Below, piece by piece: positions 5,799-13,015 of a stretch of DNA of 13,187 nt (the stretch's first letter is position 1; every line of letters starts with the position of its first letter). Location of the stretch: contig JAJZZT010000254.1 in the NCBI GenBank assembly GCA_021797415.1, positions 1 through 13,187 on the forward strand, in the 5' to 3' direction. The DNA comes from Bacillota bacterium. GTDB taxonomy: Bacteria > Bacillota > Bacilli > Alicyclobacillales > SLC66. The notes below the pieces were generated by a model. It saw only the letters and a program-made list of their open reading frames with translations. It was not told the DNA's origin and did not search any database. A program made the translations under genes and the position numbers.

Positions 5799-6788
5799 GT
5801 GCTGTTCATCGACAACCAGGATGTCAAAGACCCCGCGCTCAACCTGGCGATTGAAGAATTCGCCGTCATGAACCTGGATCTGGGTGAGACCTATCTGCTT
5901 TTTTACATTAACGAACCGTCCGTCATCATCGGCAGGAATCAGAACACCTTCGAAGAAATCGACCCGGATTATGTGCGTTCCCGGGGCATCCATGTCGTTC
6001 GCCGCCTTTCGGGCGGAGGAGCCGTCTATCATGATCAGGGCAACCTCAACTTCAGCTTCATCTCCCGAAGCGACGGCGACAGTTTTCGCAATTTCCGCCG
6101 TTTTACAGAACCGGTGATCGCCGCACTCCACCATCTGGGTGTAAACGCGGAACTGACCGGACGCAATGACATCCAGATCGGGGAACGGAAAATTTCCGGG
6201 AATGCGCAATATACGACGTGCGGCCGCATGTTCAGCCATGGAACATTGATGTTTGACGTGAACCTGGATGACGTGGCCGCCGCCCTGACCGTGAAAGCCG
6301 AGAAAATGGAGTCAAAAGGGATCAAGTCCGTGCGAAGCCGCGTCGCCAATATCCGCGACTATCTGCGGCAGGACATGACGATCCAGGAATTTCGGCGCCA
6401 GTTGCTTCCCCACCTGTTCCCGCGGTCGCCGCTCCCGGAATACCGGTTGACCCAGCCGGACTGGGAGACGATCCGCGCGATCTCAGAGCGCCGATACCGC
6501 AATTGGGACTGGAATTATGGGCGGTCTCCCGCATTCAACGTGCGGCGATCAAAACGCTTCCCGATCGGGCTGATCGACTTTCTCCTCAATGTTCGCAACG
6601 GCATCATCGATGAATGCAGGATTTATGGAGACTTTTTCGGCGTCGGAGAAATCCGGGACGTGGAGGAACAGCTGATCGGTTGCCACTATCGGGCGGAGGA
6701 CCTTCAGGCTGCGCTGCGCGCAGTGGATTTGCGGAATTACTTTGGCGACATCGCGCCGGAGGACCTCCTCTCCCTGCTGTCAGGATAA
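5799..6788 (+). CDS. lplJ: Lipoate-protein ligase LplJ/LplA
   Basis: A 329-residue cytoplasmic enzyme that activates free lipoate with ATP to lipoyl-AMP and attaches it to lysines of the E2 and GcvH lipoyl domains. It follows Bacillus LplJ (331 aa) almost colinearly from LFIDNQDVKDPALNLAIEE onward. Seen: the lipoyl-AMP binding loop RRLSGGGAVYHD (68-79); FISR and DGDSF (87-96); the catalytic lysine in RKISGNAQ (K131); FSHGTLMFD (145-153); ESKGIKSVRSRV (171-182); and the C-terminal accessory domain with IYGDFFGVG (275-283). The start is GTG 5799, fixed by AGGAGG (5786-5791) 7 bases upstream and by alignment to the family; an upstream open frame to 5613 crosses the promoter. It is the first gene of an operon with ykoE (52 bases downstream). 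Confidence 0.96.
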   Translation: MLFIDNQDVKDPALNLAIEEFAVMNLDLGETYLLFYINEPSVIIGRNQNTFEEIDPDYVRSRGIHVVRRLSGGGAVYHDQGNLNFSFISRSDGDSFRNFRRFTEPVIAALHHLGVNAELTGRNDIQIGERKISGNAQYTTCGRMFSHGTLMFDVNLDDVAAALTVKAEKMESKGIKSVRSRVANIRDYLRQDMTIQEFRRQLLPHLFPRSPLPEYRLTQPDWETIRAISERRYRNWDWNYGRSPAFNVRRSKRFPIGLIDFLLNVRNGIIDECRIYGDFFGVGEIRDVEEQLIGCHYRAEDLQAALRAVDLRNYFGDIAPEDLLSLLSG

Positions 6789-6840
6789 GCGCGGCATCCG
6801 GCGGGCAAGGAAACATTTCTGGTCAGGGAGGCCGGAACGA

Positions 6841-7449
6841 ATGAAACCGGAACTTTTGCAGACAGAACCAATGAAACCGGAAAAATTGAAATGGAAGCTT
6901 CGTGATATCGTCCTCATGGTGATTTTGGCCGTCGTGTGCGGAGGAATCTATCGCGTCTGGGATGTCCTGTACCCATTTGTCAACACGGTCTGGGTTCCAT
7001 CGCAGGGAATCATAAACGGATTCTGGTTCATTGCGTCCGGCCTGGTTCCTTATATCATCCGCCGCCCTGGCGCCGCGCTCATAGCGGAACTGGCGGCGGC
7101 CATGGTCGAACAGGCGCTCGGCAGCCAGTTCGGTCTGCAAAACCTGGTATGGGGTCTGACCCAGGGAATCGGCGCCGAAGCGGCTTTCGCTCTTTTCGCC
7201 TGGCGCAATTACCATCTCGGCACCATGCTCCTGTCGGGCGCGCTCGCCGGCGTCGGCGCCAGTTTGACCTGGTATCTCCAGGGCGGCGCCGCTTATACCC
7301 AATCCATCATTCTTTTATATTTCCTCTTTTCCATGATCAGCGGCGCTGTCATGGGCGGACTCGTGCCCAAGCTCATCGGCGACGCCCTCAACCGGGCCGG
7401 TATCGTCCGCAACTTTGCACTGGGCCGCGCCGGCCGGGCACAGCGATGA
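6841..7449 (+). CDS. ykoE: YkoE-family ECF transporter substrate-binding (S) subunit
   Basis: A 202-residue integral membrane protein. It matches YkoE, the S component of the predicted hydroxymethylpyrimidine/thiamine ECF transporter. Family segments are seen in order: VVCGGIYRVWD (31-41), NGFWFIASGLVPYIIRRPGAAL (60-80), GSQFGLQNLVWGLTQGIGAE (94-113), and SGAVMGGLV (167-175). There are about six helices. Start ATG 6841 has GGGAGG (6826-6831) at 9 bases; a second ATGAAACCGGAA at 6871 repeats the first start but has no ribosome binding site. The stop overlaps the ATG of the next gene (ATGA), so S subunit and energising module are made together. It follows lplJ in the same operon, which leaves open whether the ligand is HMP/thiamine, as the family predicts, or a lipoate-related molecule. 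Confidence 0.92.
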   Translation: MKPELLQTEPMKPEKLKWKLRDIVLMVILAVVCGGIYRVWDVLYPFVNTVWVPSQGIINGFWFIASGLVPYIIRRPGAALIAELAAAMVEQALGSQFGLQNLVWGLTQGIGAEAAFALFAWRNYHLGTMLLSGALAGVGASLTWYLQGGAAYTQSIILLYFLFSMISGAVMGGLVPKLIGDALNRAGIVRNFALGRAGRAQR

Positions 7450-10034
7450 TGCCTGGCCATGCACTGCCCGGCCGTGCTCAGGGGGTCACTCCAGCGCACG
7501 CGCCGCTGCTGTCGTTGCAGCACGTATCCATCACCTATGAGCAGGAAGCAGAACCGGTTGTTCAGGACGTGAATTTCTCCCTTTTCGAGGGAGAAACCGT
7601 TCTTTTCCTGGGGCCAAGCGGGTGCGGCAAGAGCACCCTCGCCATGCTGTGCGGCCAGCTCATTCCCAGATCCGTGGAGGCCGAGGTTGGCGGCGAGGTA
7701 TGGTACGACGACCGAATACAGCACCCCGGACAGGCGGGGTATGTATTCCAGGATCCGGACGCGCAATTTTGCATGCTGACCGTCGCCGACGAGGTGGCTT
7801 TCGGGCTCGAAAATCGCGCCGTCCCCACTGCCCAAATGCAATCCCGCATCGAAGGGTCGCTGGCGCTGGCGGGAATGGACGTTGCGCTCGACGCCGACCC
7901 CGTTCATTTTTCTGGAGGAATGAAACAAAAGCTGGCCATCGCGTCTGTGCTCGCCCTTGAGCCCAACCTCCTGGTGTTCGACGAACCGACCGCCCACCTG
8001 GATCCTCTGTCGACACGCCAGGTATTTGACCAGATTGCCCATCTGCGTGAAGCGGGCCGGACCATGATCGTGATTGAACACAAGTTTGACGCTCTGCTTC
8101 CGCTCATGGACAGGGTCGTCCTCTTCGACCGCCATGGGCGGATCCACCGTGAAGGTCCGACCGATGAGATACTCGCCAAGGAGTGGGCCTGGCTCGTAGA
8201 GGAGGGTGTCGTCGCCGTATGGCAAGAACCGCCGTTCTCCCGTGCAACACATCGGCCGCACCGCCTGGTGCGCCCCGACTATGGCACCTTTCCGGAAGAT
8301 ATACGCCCTAGCGACGAACAGTCCGCCACCCTTACAAACGGGCGTACGGCGAAACGTCAGCGTACCCTTGAACAGCAGGCGCAGTCCGCACCGCAGAACC
8401 ACACGTCATCCTCGCATACAAGGACAACCCAAACGGTTGCAACGCCCTCTTTAGACAGGGTGTATGAACTAAAAGGGGTGGCGATTGCCTACGGTACGCA
8501 AACGATTCTCAGCGACCTGTCCCTGAACGTGGCCAGAGGGACCTTTGCGGCGATTGTCGGCCCGAACGGCAGCGGGAAATCGTCGCTGCTGCAAGTACTC
8601 TCCGGTCTGAAACGGCCAAGCCGGGGCACGGTCGACTTTTTGCGGCGTCCCCTGCACAAATGGCCGGCGCGCAGGCGTTTTCGCGCAATTTCTTATTCAT
8701 TCCAGAATCCCGAGTTTCAATTCATCTACGAGCGCGTCGGAGATGAATTGGCCAATCGCGGCATAGGGCAAAATGTCCCCCCGCATGTGCTGGATTTACT
8801 TCGGCAATTCGGCCTGGAAGGACTGGAACAGCACTCCCCTTTCGCCCTCAGCCAGGGGCAAAAGAAACGGTTGTCCGTAGCGGCGATGATGCGCGAAGAA
8901 CACGAAGTCTATCTGCTGGACGAGCCCACGTTGGGCCAGGACGCCAGGACACAACTGGCGATCATGGAGCGCATGCGGACATTGCACCGGCAGGGCAAGA
9001 CGGTCATCCTGACGACGCACGACATGGACCTGGTAAGGCGTTATGCACAACAGGTGATCGTGGTGGCAAACGGCGGGGTGATCTTCCAAGGGACTCCGGG
9101 GGCGCTGTTTGAGCGCGACGACATCCTGTGCGATGCCCATCTGCTCGCGGACCGCACCACCTCCGGCGAGCGTTCTATCGATGAATCCGCAGCCAGATCC
9201 GTTGTGGAGCCAGTCCCAGAAGAGACGGACAGGAAAGGCGCAGTGCTAAATAACAGCCGGAAATGCGGGGCGGGCGCGTGTTTTGAACATGCTCCCATCC
9301 AATCCATGCATCCGGGTTGGCTCTTTCTCGGCATGTTCACATCATCCGTGATCTCGCTCTTTGCCGACACCATTCCCGAGGCTGTCGCGGAAATCTCCAT
9401 CCCGCTTGTCCTGATGACCACCCTCGGCCGCTGGACGCCATGGCGAATCCTGAAACTGCTGTCGCCCTTCCTGGTCTTTTATGTCCTGTATTTCTGGACA
9501 TTCGTCGCAAACGCAGCCACTCCGCCGGGAACGCCGACCGTTCATTTCCTCTGGTATCACCTGAGCGAATACGGCGTGCGCAAAGGACTGATCGTGTCCA
9601 TCCGCATGCTGGGCTCCGTTCTGTTCGGCATTCTGTTTGTCGCGCAGATCGACATCACCGACTTCATGGTGGGAATTTGCAAGGACTTCTATATAAAACC
9701 CAAATTTTCGTACGGGATGATGGCCGGACTGCGCATCGTCCCGCTCTTCTCTTCGGAATGGACCAAACTGAGACAGGCGCGGCAAATCCGCGGCAACAGG
9801 ACCGGTTCTCCGCTGCTGCGCCCCGTCACCTATGCGTTGCCCCTGCTCAGTCAGGGCATACGCATGAGCGAACGCATTGCCATCGCCATGGAAGCCCGTG
9901 GTCTCTTCGGCGCTGCGGCGGCCTCCTCCAGGTACCGCACCTTTTATCGACGTGTTCCCGTTCGCCGGCGGGACTATGCGCTCTGCGCGGTCATGGTGCT
10001 GCTCGCGCTCCTTGGTGTCTTCGCCGTTCGTTGA
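7446..10034 (+). CDS. Fused ECF energising module: two ABC ATPases plus EcfT (YkoD-YkoC fusion)
   Basis: An 862-residue single chain that carries all non-substrate parts of an ECF transporter. ATPase 1: Walker A GPSGCGKST (56-64), Q-loop FQDP (101-104), signature FSGGMKQ (155-161), Walker B LLVFDEP (175-181), switch His212. A polar linker (about 265-335) follows. ATPase 2: Walker A GPNGSGKSS (372-380), Q-loop SFQNPEFQF (418-426), degenerate signature LSQGQ (468-472), Walker B VYLLDEPT (488-495), His525. After a second linker (about 570-615) comes a transmembrane EcfT part: helices about 625-690 and 720-735, the two coupling motifs ARQIRGNR (778-785) and EARGLFG (816-822), and a last helix (842-861). 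In Bacillus the same functions are two proteins, YkoD (both ATPases) and YkoC (EcfT). M621 may be the ancestral EcfT start. The reading frame is unbroken; start ATG 7446 overlaps the ykoE stop, with no strong ribosome binding site. Confidence 0.93.
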   Translation: MMPGHALPGRAQGVTPAHAPLLSLQHVSITYEQEAEPVVQDVNFSLFEGETVLFLGPSGCGKSTLAMLCGQLIPRSVEAEVGGEVWYDDRIQHPGQAGYVFQDPDAQFCMLTVADEVAFGLENRAVPTAQMQSRIEGSLALAGMDVALDADPVHFSGGMKQKLAIASVLALEPNLLVFDEPTAHLDPLSTRQVFDQIAHLREAGRTMIVIEHKFDALLPLMDRVVLFDRHGRIHREGPTDEILAKEWAWLVEEGVVAVWQEPPFSRATHRPHRLVRPDYGTFPEDIRPSDEQSATLTNGRTAKRQRTLEQQAQSAPQNHTSSSHTRTTQTVATPSLDRVYELKGVAIAYGTQTILSDLSLNVARGTFAAIVGPNGSGKSSLLQVLSGLKRPSRGTVDFLRRPLHKWPARRRFRAISYSFQNPEFQFIYERVGDELANRGIGQNVPPHVLDLLRQFGLEGLEQHSPFALSQGQKKRLSVAAMMREEHEVYLLDEPTLGQDARTQLAIMERMRTLHRQGKTVILTTHDMDLVRRYAQQVIVVANGGVIFQGTPGALFERDDILCDAHLLADRTTSGERSIDESAARSVVEPVPEETDRKGAVLNNSRKCGAGACFEHAPIQSMHPGWLFLGMFTSSVISLFADTIPEAVAEISIPLVLMTTLGRWTPWRILKLLSPFLVFYVLYFWTFVANAATPPGTPTVHFLWYHLSEYGVRKGLIVSIRMLGSVLFGILFVAQIDITDFMVGICKDFYIKPKFSYGMMAGLRIVPLFSSEWTKLRQARQIRGNRTGSPLLRPVTYALPLLSQGIRMSERIAIAMEARGLFGAAAASSRYRTFYRRVPVRRRDYALCAVMVLLALLGVFAVR

Positions 10035-10050
10035 TGTTTGATGGACCATG

Positions 10051-10083
10051 GACACAGTACATTGTGACACAGTACATTGTGAC
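10051..10083 (+). repeat. Perfect 15-bp tandem duplication upstream of the NRAMP promoter
   Basis: GACACAGTACATTGT occurs twice without spacer (10051-10065 and 10066-10080), followed by GAC. Each unit contains a CACA..TGTG dyad. The pair ends three bases before the candidate -35 of the NRAMP gene, where a regulator could bind. It can also be read in frame as TQYIV twice in a 36-codon ORF (10034-10144), which I regard as chance. Confidence 0.85.
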
Positions 10084-10085
10084 CA

Positions 10086-10114
10086 TTTACTCTCGCAAAA
10101 ACTGGGCATATAAT
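10086..10114 (+). promoter_or_regulatory. Candidate promoter of the NRAMP-family transporter
   Basis: TTTACT (10086-10091), a 17-base spacer, then a consensus TATAAT (10109-10114). Transcription would start near 10121, giving an unusually long leader of about 218 bases before the TTG start at 10339. Confidence 0.5.
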
Positions 10115-10120
10115 TTCATC

Positions 10121-10338
10121 CGGCATCATTGTTTACTAAATTAGTCAGGTTTCGTTTTGCCCGAAATCGTTGCACCCGAAAGCGTTGCATTCGGATCGTT
10201 GCCGTCCCTTATCGTCCGTCCATCGCGGGCCGAATACCGCAGTTGCCCATGGGTATGGGTGGTGCAGGCGTATTATCATGCGCGTTCACACGTCCCACAG
10301 ATCGAGATTTGACAGTTTTGACATAGGGAGGAGACACC
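10121..10338 (+). promoter_or_regulatory. Long repeat-rich leader of the NRAMP-family gene
   Basis: The leader contains a 15-bp tandem repeat: CCCGAAATCGTTGCA (10160-10174), CCCGAAAGCGTTGCA (10175-10189) and a diverged third copy (10190-10204). The first copy forms a dyad TTTCG/CGAAA (10152-10166) with the sequence before it. A hairpin CCCAT/ATGGG lies near 10247-10260, and two TTGACA hexamers (10310, 10317) lie just before GGGAGGAG (10326-10333). Those hexamers are too close to the start codon to drive the gene. It could be a metal-responsive leader or repeated operators; I do not recognise a known riboswitch. Confidence 0.35.
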
Positions 10339-11589
10339 TTGGACGTTGACGCGAACGATCCACAAGCCGCGCGCAACGTCGCGCAGCGGCGGCGGCTGTT
10401 CTGGCTGCTGGCCGTCGCTGGTCCGGGGCTGATGGTGATGCTGGCGGACACAGACGCCGGCAGCATCATCACCGCCGCACAATCCGGCGCCCGGTGGGGC
10501 TATGGCATGGTATTGCCGCTGGTGATCCTGATCCCCGTGCTGTATGTCGTCCAGGAGATCACCGTCCGCCTCGGCGTGTTGACAGGCAAAGGGCACGGCG
10601 AACTGATCCGGGAATACTTTGGGGCGAAATGGGCCGCGGTGTCCGTCGGAACGCTCTTTCTGTCCACCCTTGGCGCCCTGGTCACGGAACTGACCGGAGT
10701 CGCCGGAGTTGGGGCACTGTTTGGCGTGCCTGACTGGATGTCGGTCGGCGCGGCGGCCATCCTGCTGATTGCGCTCGGTCTGTCCGGCAGTTATCGGCGC
10801 TTCGAACGGGTGGGGATCGCCATCGGACTTTTCGAACTCCTCTTTCTTGTAATCGCGGGATTGGTCCATCCCAATCTCCACCAACTTGCGGAAGGCCTGA
10901 TGACGGAGCCCTGGCGCGCGCCGGGATTCAGGTTCCTGCTGGCCGCCAACATTGGTGCAGTAATCATGCCGTGGATGATCTTCTATCAACAGGGAGCGGT
11001 GATCGACAAGCGTCTCACAGTGAAGCAGATGCGCTCGGCGCGTTTGGATACGGCGGTCGGGGCGATCGTGTCCCAGGCGCTCATGATTGCCATCGTCGTT
11101 GCGGTCGCGGCGACAATCGGCCAAACCCGTTCCTCCCGCTCGCTCAACGACATCCCGCAGATCGCCCTGGCGTTGACACCGCTGCTGGGCAGGTCTCTCG
11201 CCGATACGCTGTTTGGTTTCGGCATGCTCGGCGCCAGCTTCATCGCGGCGCTGGTGGTATCCACCGCCGGCGCCTGGGGAATCGCCGAGGCGCTTCACCT
11301 CAGGCACAGTCTGAATGACCGTCCGCGTGACGCGAGGATATTTTACGCGATCTATTCCCTAGCTTACGTCGGCAGCGCCCTGCTGGTCATCTTCAGCGTC
11401 AACCTTGTGACTCTGGCGGTTGACGCTGAAGTGTTGAACGCGCTGCTGTTGCCGATCGTCCTGGGGTTCCTGCTACTGCTGGAAGCGCGGACGATTCCGG
11501 CCGAGTGGCGCATGAAAGGAGCGCACAAGTACATGGTTTGGGCAATTTCCGGCGCCGTCATGGCGCTCGGCGTGTTCATGCTGATTTAG
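10339..11589 (+). CDS. NRAMP-family divalent metal transporter, diverged binding motif
   Basis: A 416-residue inner-membrane protein with about 11 helices and the NRAMP (SLC11) fold, which takes up divalent metals (Mn, Fe or related) with protons. Seen: GPGLMVMLADTDAGS (28-42) as unwound helix 1, QEITVRLGVLTGKGHGELI (72-90), and ANIGAVIMPWMIFYQQ (203-218) as helix 6 with the A-x-x-M pair (A207, M210) kept. The canonical DPGN of helix 1 is DAGS here (D39-S42), so the metal-coordinating Asn is Ser and the Pro is lost. The His after MP in helix 6 is Trp (W212). This points to a subgroup with altered metal preference, possibly like NRAMP-related Mg transporters; I cannot decide which. The start is TTG 10339 with GGGAGGAG 5 bases upstream. 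It is a single gene convergent with the dehydrogenase. Confidence 0.88.
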   Translation: MDVDANDPQAARNVAQRRRLFWLLAVAGPGLMVMLADTDAGSIITAAQSGARWGYGMVLPLVILIPVLYVVQEITVRLGVLTGKGHGELIREYFGAKWAAVSVGTLFLSTLGALVTELTGVAGVGALFGVPDWMSVGAAAILLIALGLSGSYRRFERVGIAIGLFELLFLVIAGLVHPNLHQLAEGLMTEPWRAPGFRFLLAANIGAVIMPWMIFYQQGAVIDKRLTVKQMRSARLDTAVGAIVSQALMIAIVVAVAATIGQTRSSRSLNDIPQIALALTPLLGRSLADTLFGFGMLGASFIAALVVSTAGAWGIAEALHLRHSLNDRPRDARIFYAIYSLAYVGSALLVIFSVNLVTLAVDAEVLNALLLPIVLGFLLLLEARTIPAEWRMKGAHKYMVWAISGAVMALGVFMLI

Positions 11590-11679
11590 GGGGACAGTCG
11601 CGCGTCGAAATCGTACATGCTTCTTGGGGAGCAGTGATAATCCAAATTTCGGCAGGCGCACCCCCTCGCCACAAGGCTC

Positions 11680-12690
11680 TCACCGCAGGGCGATCTGCAC
11701 CTTCATCGCCTCCGCGCTTTTCCCCGCCGCGAAAAACTGCGGGACTTCCTCCAGTCCGATGACAGCGCTTACGAGCGGAGCGAGACGGAACCGACCGGCC
11801 CGCAACCATTCCAGCGCCGCCAGATAAGTGTGGTTGATCGCCATTGAGCCGATCAGGCGCCAGTCATTGTGGTAGACGTCAAACGGATTGATGGTGACCG
11901 CAGACTGCAGCGGCGCCACGCCGAACTGCAGGTGTGTCCCCCGCGGCGCCAGGTATTGGAATTCATCTTGAATCACCGTGGGAATCCCGGTCACGTCGAC
12001 CACGACATCGAATCCCCGGTGCCGTTTGCGCAGTGCCAGCCGGCTGTGAACCTCATCGGCAAAGTAGGCCGCCGTCGCACCGTTTTCCAGGGCCAGATCC
12101 AGTTTGCCCCGCGAAACGTCGACGGCGGCAAGCTCTCCCGCCCCGGCGCAAGAGAGCGCCTGGATGAGCAACTGGCCCATGCTGCCGGCGCCAAAGAGCA
12201 GCACGCTCTGACCGGCTTGCAACTGGAGCCGGTTTATGCCGTGCACAACGCACGCGACCGGCTCGACGAACGCCCCGTCCTGAAACGACAGATCATCCGG
12301 CAGAAGAAATACATTCGCTTCCGGAACCGCGACGTATTGCGCCATCGCTCCGTTCACCGTGTCGCCGATCGCGCCCCATCGCTCGCAATGATTGCCGCGA
12401 TCGCTCAGACAATAGTCACAGTTCCCGCAGAACAGCGACGGATCGACCGCCACGCGGTCCCCCGCGCGGACCCGGTTCACGCCCGACCCCACGGCGGCCA
12501 CCACTCCAGAAAATTCATGTCCCGGGATCAGCGGGTAGGTCGACAGAAAATCTCCCGCGTAGATGTGCAGGTCCGTTCCGCAGAGTCCGCAGCGCCGGAC
12601 CTCGATCAACACCTCGCCAGTCGCCGGGGACGGGGTCTCCACCTCCCGCACGACCGCCTGTTTTGCCGCCTGCATGACGAGCGCCCGCAT
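11680..12690 (-). CDS. Zinc-dependent medium-chain alcohol/polyol dehydrogenase
   Basis: A 336-residue cytoplasmic NAD(P)-dependent oxidoreductase of the MDR superfamily, sorbitol/threonine dehydrogenase-like branch. Catalytic zinc ligands: C37 in CGLCGTD, H58-E59 in PGHEFSG, and E143 in FVEPVAC. The structural zinc lobe is intact: C88, C91, C94, C102. The Rossmann motif is GAGSMG (167-172), and the acidic D191 at the end of the second strand favours NAD over NADP. TGIP (234-237) and the late GSMAINHTYLAALEWL (281-296) segment are typical of sugar/polyol-type members. The start is ATG 12690, with GAGGGTGA upstream. It is full length. The substrate is not readable; a sugar alcohol is the likeliest class. 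It is a single gene, convergent with the NRAMP gene (90 bases between stops). Confidence 0.92.
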   Translation of the reverse strand: MRALVMQAAKQAVVREVETPSPATGEVLIEVRRCGLCGTDLHIYAGDFLSTYPLIPGHEFSGVVAAVGSGVNRVRAGDRVAVDPSLFCGNCDYCLSDRGNHCERWGAIGDTVNGAMAQYVAVPEANVFLLPDDLSFQDGAFVEPVACVVHGINRLQLQAGQSVLLFGAGSMGQLLIQALSCAGAGELAAVDVSRGKLDLALENGATAAYFADEVHSRLALRKRHRGFDVVVDVTGIPTVIQDEFQYLAPRGTHLQFGVAPLQSAVTINPFDVYHNDWRLIGSMAINHTYLAALEWLRAGRFRLAPLVSAVIGLEEVPQFFAAGKSAEAMKVQIALR

Positions 12691-12832
12691 GCGATCACCC
12701 TCTTTCTCATCGAGTCCAGCATGAAATGAACCGCCGGCCGGGACGGCGTCCGAAAGACGCGCGATATCATAGATGGTCGGCTTTATGCGCGCATACCTCT
12801 GATTTCCGAATCATCCCCGCATGAACCTGGCC

Positions 12833-12863
12833 CCCCCTCCAGGCGCGAAGCGCCGGGAGGGGG
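12833..12863. other. Strong GC hairpin (REP-like)
   Basis: CCCCCTCC-A-GGCGC-GAA-GCGCC-G-GGAGGGGG forms 13 base pairs with one A-G mismatch and a three-base loop. There is no T-run on either side, so it is not a classical terminator. It lies ~140 bases upstream of the dehydrogenase gene in gene-free sequence. A repetitive extragenic palindrome is possible. Confidence 0.6.
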
Positions 12864-12886
12864 AATGCGCGGGCAGTTCGTTCAAT

Positions 12887-12922
12887 AGTATACCGTTTTA
12901 CTTCAGTATACCGTTTTACCTC
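12887..12922 (-). repeat. 18-bp tandem duplication, one mismatch
   Basis: AGTATACCGTTTTACTTC (12887-12904) and AGTATACCGTTTTACCTC (12905-12922). On the minus strand each copy presents TATACT, a good -10 hexamer, but no -35 is correctly placed. It may be a duplicated regulatory site or a slippage product. Confidence 0.8.
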
Positions 12923-13015
12923 GCCTATTTCACTTACAACCGCGACATGACGCCACGACGCAAGGCTTGATGCGGATATATTGCGCAAAATGTGCAGTTC
13001 GGGATTTCCTCTATC

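Noticed and set aside
6936..7445. Upstream extension of the fused ABC ATPase frame
   Set aside because: It overlaps ykoE entirely in another frame and looks like arginine/histidine-rich shadow translation; ATG 7446 overlapping the ykoE stop is the sensible start.
10034..10144. 36-codon ORF containing TQYIV twice
   Set aside because: No ribosome binding site; its open frame is explained by the 15-bp tandem duplication and it overlaps the candidate promoter.
10310..10322. Two TTGACA hexamers as -35 boxes for the NRAMP gene
   Set aside because: A -10 at the right distance would fall on or after the ribosome binding site and start codon.
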